Origin: Luteibaculum oceani
GTDB lineage: Bacteria > Bacteroidota > Bacteroidia > Flavobacteriales_D > Luteibaculaceae
Length of the DNA stretch: 64,000 nt
Reading direction: 5' to 3'
Assembly: GCF_007995015.1 (NCBI RefSeq)
Contig: NZ_VORB01000001.1
Coordinates: 434,001 to 498,000 of the forward strand
Below are positions 35,569-43,500 of the stretch, one piece after another. The notes beneath the pieces are model-generated. The model worked only from the letters and a program-made list of their open reading frames with translations, searched no databases and was not told the origin of the DNA. Position 1 is the first letter of the stretch, and every line of letters begins with the position of its first letter. A program made the translations under genes and the position numbers.

Positions 35569-36285
35569 TTAGAATTCACTTTGAATTTCATTAATCTCCA
35601 AACCATTGTTACCAAACTTCAAATAGATTTTGGCCAATGTGGTAACATCCTTTTCGCAGTATCTGACAATTCGCTCTAAGTTTTTTTCCTCGTAGTACAC
35701 TTTCTTTACATCGGCACCACTGATATCATCTTTTGGTGAGGGGATGTTAAAGACATAGGAAAGGAGGTTAAGTGAGGTGTAGGCCTTTCTATCGCCGAAT
35801 TTCCATAATTCCATGGTGTCAATATGGGGAACCTCCCAAGGTTTTTTTCCCGCTAAATCCAAGCACTCTGGTAGTGCCAGTTGATGTATAGTAATGCGAC
35901 GAGCTAGAAAAGGAAAATCAAACTCTATTCCATTGTGCGCACAAAGTAATTTTAATTCCGTTCTCCCTACCGAATTTAAAACGGGTATTAGTTCCTGGAG
36001 TACGGTCTTTTCATCGTCTCCGTAGAAACTTTTTAATTTAAGCGCTAATCCATTCCCATTGCTTGATAAATAAGCAACGGTAGCGCAAATAACTTTTGAA
36101 AACTCTGCCATCACACCAGCTCGCTCTGCATAAACCGCCGAGGGATCTTGATCGTCTTGCAACCAATATCTATTTTTTAGTTGCCATAATTCCTGTCCAC
36201 GAGGATCTAGATCCTCAAATTTTTCATGTAACGGAACAGTTTCTAAATCAATAAATAAAAGGCTTGTGGCAGATGGAATTCGCAT
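35569..36285 (-). CDS. Predicted PolB-like DEDDy 3'-5' exonuclease
   Basis: A 238-residue protein with the DEDDy nuclease signs: Asp13 and Glu15 in LLFIDLETVPL, HNGIEFDFPFL in the middle motif, and Tyr/Asp in RYCEKDVTTL (Y-x3-D). This matches the 'predicted 3'-5' exonuclease related to the DNA polymerase B exonuclease domain' family. It probably degrades single-stranded DNA in repair; its role is not established. It is followed 2 bases later by the ABC gene and preceded by the unknown 133-residue gene. Confidence 0.83.
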   Translation of the reverse strand: MRIPSATSLLFIDLETVPLHEKFEDLDPRGQELWQLKNRYWLQDDQDPSAVYAERAGVMAEFSKVICATVAYLSSNGNGLALKLKSFYGDDEKTVLQELIPVLNSVGRTELKLLCAHNGIEFDFPFLARRITIHQLALPECLDLAGKKPWEVPHIDTMELWKFGDRKAYTSLNLLSYVFNIPSPKDDISGADVKKVYYEEKNLERIVRYCEKDVTTLAKIYLKFGNNGLEINEIQSEF

Positions 36286-36288
36286 GAT

Positions 36289-36690
36289 TTACAAGATTAA
36301 AACTCCTTTTTGTTCAATAATAGGTAGTTTCACCAAGTTATCCTCCGATATACTCTCGGCGACAAAGACAAATTTCTTATCGTACAATTTTCCTTTTCGA
36401 TAATAGCTAACCCAAAACTCATTGGTTAAAGAGGTTAACTCCATAATCAAACCTTCAAAAGGCTGCGCACTGTACGGTGGCATAGCAGGGAAATGGTGAC
36501 GCATGGTTGCAGTTTCTTTTTCCTTGCCATCGATAGAGCCAAATCCTTTGCTACTTATTAAAATGGTTTCAATAAGGTCATCGCTATTATTTATCAAAAA
36601 GGCCTGCCAGAACTTGGTGCCCTCCTTTTCCTCCAAACTAATTCCAATTCCAACTTCCTTAACCTTAGGAAACTCGATGTCCTTTTTCAT
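36289..36690 (-). CDS. Hypothetical protein
   Basis: A 133-residue protein, no signal peptide. It has one beta-rich domain: VGIGISLEEKEGTKFWQAFLINNS, then ILISSKGFGSIDGKEKETATMRH (landmarks near residues 12 and 43), FEGLIMELTSLTNEFWVSYY, and ending in KLPIIEQKGVLIL. I believe relatives in Bacteroidota are often misannotated as a phenylalanyl-tRNA synthetase subunit, but nothing here resembles one. The gene overlaps the serine hydrolase by 26 bases and is 3 bases from the exonuclease, so the run 37858-34088 looks like one operon. Confidence 0.6.
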   Translation of the reverse strand: MKKDIEFPKVKEVGIGISLEEKEGTKFWQAFLINNSDDLIETILISSKGFGSIDGKEKETATMRHHFPAMPPYSAQPFEGLIMELTSLTNEFWVSYYRKGKLYDKKFVFVAESISEDNLVKLPIIEQKGVLIL

Positions 36691-37858
36691 ACAGTGTTTT
36701 CATTCTTAGACCCTGCTCTACGTATTCGTATAAGTCGGCAGGATGATATCTTTCGTTTTTATCTAAACGGGTGTGGCCCGTGCGCACAATAATAAGTTGC
36801 TCCTCTGGAATTACAATAACGTACTGACCTAAAATTCCACGGGCATAGTAGAATTTCTTCCCGTTGTAGTTTTCCAGCCAAAATGCAACCCCGTAGCATA
36901 CGTCTGGGCAAACATTGTAATCCACTTCCTGGGCTCCGATTAAGAAGTCCATTTGCTCTGCATTAAATACGGTTGTGGTACTGTCCCATTGTCCCTTATT
37001 CATCCAAAGACGACCGAGTTTCGCGAAATCTCTACTAACTGCGTAAAAGCAACAAAAAGCTTTCTCTAGGTTATTGTCTTCGTCGGTACTCCAGTAAGCT
37101 GGGAAATTGGTGCCAATTTTAGACCATAGATTTTGCTCTGCGTATTCCGAAATGCTAATTCCTACCGCGTTACTCAAAGCCCAACCAGCAAGCGCAGTGT
37201 TTCCACTTTGATAATTGAATTTGGAACCGGGTTTACCCTTCATTTCCAAAGTCAACAAGAGCTCTTTCAGATCGGTATCATAATAGGCTTCCGCATTGTT
37301 TGAAAATGGGTTTCCGCCACTCTCCGACCAAGAAGTGTTGGCACTCATGTTCAACAATTGATGAAAATTCAGTTTGCCTATATCCAAACCTCTAGTTTCT
37401 TCAATGTACAGGGAAATAGGATCCTCCCATTTAATCTCTCTTTTATCAACGGCTATAGCACAAAGCGTAGCAGTAATACTTTTAGCCATAGAAAAGGAGT
37501 TGGAGTAACTAATTAGCGTGTGCTCTCCCCAATAACTTTCGCTTAAGAGGGTATCGGCATAGCTCACTAAAAAGCTAGTACTTCTTACCTGCTTATGAAA
37601 TTCATTCTCCTCCGAAGTTAAGGGGATGAACTTGTCTTTTTCCTTCCATTCAAACCTCTTTTCTGCAGGTTTAATTTCATTTTTTGGAAACTTATCTAAA
37701 TCGTAAATACCGGGTCCAAAATGTCCATCTAGTATCGATTTATTTACCGCCGTTAGTACATATCCATAGCCCGAAATTTTAAGTAAGGCAACAACAGCAA
37801 TAAGTATGATCAGGGTCCTTAAAAGAACCTTTTTCATGGAAGAGAGCGCGTTTTTCAT
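36665..37858 (-). CDS. Membrane-anchored serine hydrolase (class C beta-lactamase family)
   Basis: A 397-residue protein (390 if the second ATG at 37837 is used). A membrane anchor is at about residues 10-28 (VLLRTLIILIAVVALL). The penicillin-binding fold carries SMAK (Ser123, Lys126) as SxxK, YQSGNTAL as the second motif and RTGH near the end as the KTG equivalent. Most members are esterases or D-Ala peptidases, not true beta-lactamases. It is likely periplasmic. The start choice is open; the second ATG gives the more typical MKK beginning. Confidence 0.8.
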   Translation of the reverse strand: MKNALSSMKKVLLRTLIILIAVVALLKISGYGYVLTAVNKSILDGHFGPGIYDLDKFPKNEIKPAEKRFEWKEKDKFIPLTSEENEFHKQVRSTSFLVSYADTLLSESYWGEHTLISYSNSFSMAKSITATLCAIAVDKREIKWEDPISLYIEETRGLDIGKLNFHQLLNMSANTSWSESGGNPFSNNAEAYYDTDLKELLLTLEMKGKPGSKFNYQSGNTALAGWALSNAVGISISEYAEQNLWSKIGTNFPAYWSTDEDNNLEKAFCCFYAVSRDFAKLGRLWMNKGQWDSTTTVFNAEQMDFLIGAQEVDYNVCPDVCYGVAFWLENYNGKKFYYARGILGQYVIVIPEEQLIIVRTGHTRLDKNERYHPADLYEYVEQGLRMKTLYEKGHRVS

Positions 37859-37963
37859 GGATTACTGGATTTGGAAGTCGTTAAATAATTTAAAAGAATT
37901 CACGGAAAGGTAACAAATCGAGGCGTTAATTGGTTATGCATAATAAATACAAAAACCACCACC

Positions 37964-38032
37964 ATGTTTAAGTCTATAGAAATATGGTTCAACCAAAAAT
38001 TTGGTTGGTTCTTCAAAAACGGCAATAAATAG
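37964..38032 (+). CDS. Candidate 22-residue aromatic/basic miniprotein
   Basis: ATG at 37964 to TAG at 38030-38032. After MFKSIEI it reads WFNQKFGWFFKNGNK, rich in Trp/Phe and Lys/Asn with no acidic residue after Glu6, so amphipathic. A strong terminator follows 8 bases later (38041-38063), and the ORF is divergent from the serine hydrolase. A near-palindrome at 37990-38007 (CAACCAAA/TTTGGTTG) lies within the codons, so the transcript could also be a structured RNA. No function is assigned, and it may be non-coding. Confidence 0.4.
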   Translation: MFKSIEIWFNQKFGWFFKNGNK

Positions 38033-38040
38033 CCAAAAAG

Positions 38041-38063
38041 GGCTGCTAGGCAGCCTTTTTTTT
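38041..38063 (+). terminator. Rho-independent terminator of the mini-ORF transcript
   Basis: GGCTGC, TAG loop, GCAGCC, then eight T residues. It is downstream of the 22-codon frame and upstream of the histidine kinase promoter. Confidence 0.85.
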
Positions 38064-38074
38064 GTGGTTAAGTT

Positions 38075-38102
38075 TTGTTAAGCATTTCCCAACTATTATT
38101 TG
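38075..38102 (+). promoter_or_regulatory. Promoter of the histidine kinase gene
   Basis: TTG (38075-38077), a 17-base spacer, and ATTATTTG (38095-38102), one mismatch from TAnnTTTG. The GTG start of the kinase is 20 bases further on. It starts right after the terminator of the mini-ORF. Confidence 0.4.
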
Positions 38103-38121
38103 ACTGCTCTACTTTAGAAGC

Positions 38122-39684
38122 GTGAAAGGAAAACACCTTAATTTCTCGGTAGCAGGGATGATTTTAGCCCTAATTGGGTTAATTGCCATCCAGTTTTTTT
38201 GGATAGACCGAGCCGTTACCCTTAAAGAGGCTCAATTCGAGCAAAGCATCGGAAACTTGCTCTATTCGGTTATTCAAAAGCTAGAACAACAAGAGGCGCT
38301 TAAAGAGGTACAAAATCACCCCCTTGGTTCTTCTATGTTTTACAAGAGCGGGTCCAATCGCTTAAAAATCGATTTAAAAAACAATCCTGACTCCAGTAAA
38401 TTGGAGTATAGAATTAAGCAGGAGCAAATTAAAGACACTCTTGGCAGCTTTATAAGAAATAGAAAAACAACACGGCACCTTATTTCGGATAAGGACGGAA
38501 TTAAAATTGAGTCCAGTCCAGAGCAGTTAGATACCCTCCTATCACTTTTGTCTGAGGAGAGGTTAAACAGTATGCAGTTTCGCACCAATTTGGTCGATGA
38601 GGTGGTAAACAAATGGTTCTCTTATGCCTTTTACCAAAACATCAATCAAAGGGTATCAGCTACGGAGCTCGATTCCATGTTGTACACTGAGTTAAGAAAC
38701 CGAGGATTAAAGGCAACCTATAAGTTTGGAATATTTAATGAAAAAGGGGAAAGCGCATTTGATGTAATATGCCCGGTTCATGGGTTAGCCCAACCCGTGC
38801 AAAATGCATATCAGGCGCGTTTATTTCCCAACGACGTATTTAAAAACCCCTATTTCCTTTACTTGTACTTTCCCAATCAAAAAACCTACCTACTGAGAAC
38901 CATGTGGGTTTTGCTTGCGGCGAGTGGGGTTTTCATCCTGGTTATTATTCTCGTTTTCTCTAGAACCGTGCTAACCGTAATAAGGCAAAAGCATTTAAGT
39001 GAGGTAAAGAATGACTTCATCAATAACATGACGCATGAGTTGAAAACCCCTATTTCAACTATTTCATTGGCTTGTGAAGCACTGACTGATGGATCCGTTA
39101 AAAAATCAGAGCAAATGAAATCATCTTTTGTCGAGATGATTCAGGCAGAGAATAAACGCCTTGGGGTATTGGTAGAAAATGCACTGCGAACAGCAGTTTT
39201 AGACCGTGGACAGCTCATCCTGAAAAAAGATGTGGTTGATTTAAATCAAATTGTAAGTGAAGCGGTTTCCAATATTCAAATTCAAGCAAAACAAAATCAA
39301 AGTAAAATTGAATTACAGCTGTTCAAGGGTGCGCTTAAATCAAGTGTAGACAAGGTTCATGTTACCAATGTGGTATACAACCTGCTTGATAATGCTATTA
39401 AGTATTCCGGTGCTAATGCTTTAATTAAGGTTAAAACAGATTTAAAATCCGAGAAAGTGTTAATTTACGTGTCGGATAACGGTCCAGGTATTACTAAAGA
39501 AAACCAAAAAAAGATATTTGATAAATTGTACCGTATTCCCACAGGTAATATTCATAATGTAAAGGGATATGGTTTAGGTTTGAGTTACGTTAAAGCTATT
39601 GTCGAGAAACACGATGGTACAATAACAGTTAAGAGTCAGTTAAATAAAGGAACAACATTTATAATTAAACTCCCCGCCACATGA
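38122..39684 (+). CDS. Sensor histidine kinase
   Basis: A 520-residue kinase starting with GTG. Helices at about 7-26 and 264-284 (TMWVLLAASGVFILVIIL) enclose a periplasmic sensor region of about 235 residues with no known domain. The phospho-acceptor is His305 in NMTHELKTPIS. The ATPase domain has N box NLLDNAIKYS, G1 DNGPGI and G2 GYGLGLSYV. It overlaps the response regulator by 4 bases. The signal it senses is unknown. Confidence 0.92.
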   Translation: MKGKHLNFSVAGMILALIGLIAIQFFWIDRAVTLKEAQFEQSIGNLLYSVIQKLEQQEALKEVQNHPLGSSMFYKSGSNRLKIDLKNNPDSSKLEYRIKQEQIKDTLGSFIRNRKTTRHLISDKDGIKIESSPEQLDTLLSLLSEERLNSMQFRTNLVDEVVNKWFSYAFYQNINQRVSATELDSMLYTELRNRGLKATYKFGIFNEKGESAFDVICPVHGLAQPVQNAYQARLFPNDVFKNPYFLYLYFPNQKTYLLRTMWVLLAASGVFILVIILVFSRTVLTVIRQKHLSEVKNDFINNMTHELKTPISTISLACEALTDGSVKKSEQMKSSFVEMIQAENKRLGVLVENALRTAVLDRGQLILKKDVVDLNQIVSEAVSNIQIQAKQNQSKIELQLFKGALKSSVDKVHVTNVVYNLLDNAIKYSGANALIKVKTDLKSEKVLIYVSDNGPGITKENQKKIFDKLYRIPTGNIHNVKGYGLGLSYVKAIVEKHDGTITVKSQLNKGTTFIIKLPAT

Positions 39685-40376
39685 GCGAAAAGAAAATAAA
39701 CATTTTAGTATGCGAAGACGACCCAAACTTGGGTATGTTGTTAACTCAGTATCTAGAGGCTAAGGATTTTACAGTGACCCTTTGTAAAGATGGTCAGCAG
39801 GGATTCGAGGCTTTTAAGCAAGATCAATTTGATATTTTGATTTTGGATGTAATGATGCCCATCATGGATGGGTTTACGTTAGCATCAGAAATTAGATCTA
39901 CGGATAAGGATGTTCCAATTATATTTTTAACTGCTAAAACCTTAAAAGACGATGTTCTTAAAGGGTTTGAGGTAGGAGCAGATGATTATCTAACCAAACC
40001 TTTTACCATGGAGGTATTGGTGGCGAGAATTAATGCCATTTTAAGAAGATCCGGGGTGGCGGAAGAGAATTTCCCAAAGGAATTTCCAATAGGCTCTTAT
40101 GTTTTCGATTACGAACATCAGCGTTTGGCTCTAAACGGAGAGGAGAGAAAGTTGACAACTAAAGAAAATGAACTTCTAATGTTGTTATGTAAAAATAAAA
40201 ACTCTGTTCTTGAGAGAAATGCGGCACTAAATTTTGTGTGGGGAGACGATAATTATTTCAATGGACGAAGCATGGATGTATACATAGCCAAGCTTAGAAA
40301 GTATTTAAAGTCAGATGAAAAAGTGGAGATCGTTAATGTTCATGGAAAAGGATTCAAACTCTTAGTGGATCAATAA
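39681..40376 (+). CDS. OmpR-family response regulator
   Basis: A 231-residue regulator. The receiver has Asp56 in ILDVMMP as the phosphorylation site, acidic ED-D at 12-14 and Lys in LTKPF. The C-terminal winged helix ends in the typical DVYIAKLRKYLK and VNVHGKGFKLL. It is the partner of the kinase upstream. Target genes are unknown; the nearest downstream gene is the 1799-residue surface protein, but a terminator intervenes. Confidence 0.94.
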   Translation: MSEKKINILVCEDDPNLGMLLTQYLEAKDFTVTLCKDGQQGFEAFKQDQFDILILDVMMPIMDGFTLASEIRSTDKDVPIIFLTAKTLKDDVLKGFEVGADDYLTKPFTMEVLVARINAILRRSGVAEENFPKEFPIGSYVFDYEHQRLALNGEERKLTTKENELLMLLCKNKNSVLERNAALNFVWGDDNYFNGRSMDVYIAKLRKYLKSDEKVEIVNVHGKGFKLLVDQ

Positions 40377-40406
40377 TTAGACTTAATTTTTTACAATAAT
40401 TATAAA

Positions 40407-40433
40407 GGGTGCTGTTACAGCACCCTTTTTTTT
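40407..40433 (+). terminator. Rho-independent terminator of the two-component operon
   Basis: GGGTGCTG, TTA loop, CAGCACCC, then eight T residues. Confidence 0.88.
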
Positions 40434-40571
40434 GCCCTGTAGTTTCATTACTGATTTTCATTAGGATAGGTCTAAGATTATTGTTAACATCTTAAAATTG
40501 AGCTAATAATTTATACATTTAATAGCGATATTTTTCAAATATCATTTGAACAAACCCAAATCCATTTAGTT

Positions 40572-43500
40572 ATGAAAAAACTCAAACTGTTTCTAGTAGG
40601 GGTGTTTTCGATCTTACTTGGCGGTGTAATGATGGGGCAGCAGTGCTCCACCAGAACATCTTTAGGTACATTTTTCGATGGCACTACTTATCAATCTGGC
40701 GTCATTAATCTAGACCCCAGAACAACCGGAGACGATTCAATCTGGTTCGTATTTTCTGTCGCCGAGGCAGGATATTTAACGGTAAGCTCCTGCGATGAGC
40801 AAGCTGCACCTAATGACACCAGATTGTTCTTGTTCGATGGAAATACCTGTACCAATCTAAATTTAGTTTCCACTAGCGATAATGCTTGCGGATTGGCAGC
40901 CCTGGTTAACGATAAAAGGGTATTGCCAACAAAAGATTATTACTTGCTCTGGGATAACAAATCATCAGCATCGGGACTAAGTTTTCAGTTTAACATTGAG
41001 TTTGCTTCGGAAACCACATTTAATTCTGGTATTCCGGTAAATGACAATATCTGCGATGCCAGTGATATTGATGTGAATGATACCCTTACCGGTCAATCGA
41101 ACGAGTTTGCATCGGTTCAAGGAGCAACAGAATATGCTCTTGGAAATCTACTTTCTTCTAAATTCGAGGTGGATTTTAATTTGCTTAATACAGTATGGTA
41201 TAGCTTTCAGGCGCCCCCTTCGGGTGTAGTGGGAATTGAGATTCTAAATAGTGATTTCAATACGCAAATGGCATTATTCGAAGGGACCTGTACCAATATT
41301 CCGGGGCTTCAATTGGTTGAAGCAGCAGAAAGTGGCCTGTCGAATGATTTTACAAAGAATATTTTTTGTTTAAACCCTGGTGCTACTTATTATATAATGG
41401 TTGATGGTTTCGGAACTGAAGATGGTGATTTTGATATTGCCGTTCGCTCTGCAGATCTTAAAATGCCATACGTTGTCCTTATTGAACCAGATACCAATGG
41501 TTTTTATGTATGTCCCAATAGCGATGACTTAGGACTTGGCTTCGATTTACTTGTAGCGGCCGATTCATCGGATATTGCTCCCGGATCGGGAGGTTCACCC
41601 TACGACCTTTGGTTGGATGAAGTTCTTGCAGAATATGTAGATGAGTTGAGCTGGGAACTTGGAACTGAGTCAGGAACTGGAGTGGATGGATATGTTTCAG
41701 GCCTTATGCCGGGAACGCATACCGTTACTTTTACAGACATATGTGGTGATGAGTTTAGTGGTGAATTTACATTTACTCCTCAGCAAGCCGATCCAGTTGA
41801 TATAGAACTAACCAGCTTAACGAACCCAGAGTGTATTGGTGGGTCTGGGGAAATTGAATTTGAAATATCAGGTGGTTATCTTTTCCATATGGGAGGAATT
41901 ACCTGGGAGGACGATTCTGTTTTACTTTTCATTAAGAAGGTTCCTTTGAGCTCCAATCAGAGTGATTTAGACGGAGAAACAGCTCAACCTGTAACGGGTC
42001 CTGCTAATTATTTTTCTACTCAACTTACCGAGGGTAGATACCGTCTTTTTGCTTCGGATGCATGTGAAATGATGGACTCTGTGGATTTTGTAATCGAGGA
42101 TCCAGAACAATCGCCTTTCTCCGTATCGCTGGTTTCATCAACAGATCCTTACTGCCCTGGAAGTGGTACGGGTGTAATTACTGTGAGTTCAGAAGGAGGA
42201 GAAATGGCTGCTCATAGCTTTCAATATTATATTGCAGATACAGTTACTACTGATGAGCCAGACACCTTGGTGTATAGCCTAGTGGCGGGACCAGATGAGT
42301 CGGAATACGAAATGGCTACTCAAGGTTGGTATCAAGTGATTGGGTTTGATGGTTGTACTCAAAAAGACACAATATATATTCAGTTGCGCGATCCTCATCT
42401 CGACCCGCTTTCAGTTGCGGCTGTTGGAGTTAATCCAACTTCTTTTACCGCGCAAGATGGATCTGTTACTATAACAGCTTCAGGTGGACAAGAAGACTTT
42501 AAAGTTACTTGGTTTGTAGATGGGTCTTATGTGGAAGAGCTCGATAATATGCTTTCTATTCCACAAGCCCCACAAGGGGTTTATGAAGTTTTTGTCAGCG
42601 ATAGCTGTTTGGGCTTCGGATCTTTCGATACTACTATTATTTTGTTGGCTCCATTAGCTAACGACAATCCTTGTGATGCAATCGTAGTTTCAGAAGGCGA
42701 TGTATTAACCACCTTTCACAACAACGGCGCAACTACCGATACCGATGAGGATAATTTATCGATTCCCGTAGATCAGGACGAAGGATTTAATGGTTGGGAA
42801 GAAACGGGTATCCAATCTTCAGTTTGGTTCCGATTTACCGCCCCTCAAAGTGGAGCTGCAGAAATTATCGTGGAAGGATTACCCTACATCGGAAATTTAT
42901 CTTTCGATGCGCAGGTTGCAGTATTCCAAGTTGATGATTGTTCTGATTTCAATACATACAGCTATTTGGCTGCTAACGACGATAACGACAACTCATTTAA
43001 TAATATAAACGATTCTCGTCTCGAGGTTTATTGTTTAACTCCTGGAAGTACATATTACATTTTAGTAGATGGGTTTGCCGGTATAGGTGAGCAGGGTGCC
43101 TTTAGCCTATTCATCGAAGAGATAGAACTGGATGAGTTGGAAGCAGATATCTCTTCTAGCGATCAAACCTGCAACGACGGTGGTATGATAGAAATTTCCG
43201 ATATCGATGGTGGGGTTTTCATGTCAATTCCCGAAAACTACACATACTCGGTAAACTTCAATAATGGTGATTCAATCATATCTGATTTAAAACCTTGGAG
43301 CCCAAGTATAATTTTCGATGATTTAGCACCAGGTGTATACAATGTGAAAATTATGGATACCTGTGGAGTAGGAATTGATACTAACATCACCATCAATCCA
43401 TATAATCCAAATGCATTAATGGTTTCGGTATCGTCCGAAAGTCCTACTTGTGTTGGAGATGTAGACGGAGCAATTACCATCGAGTATAGCGACGGTGCCG

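Noticed and set aside
36289-36690. Phenylalanyl-tRNA synthetase subunit
   Set aside because: No class II synthetase motif is present; the real pheS is at 19177-20190.
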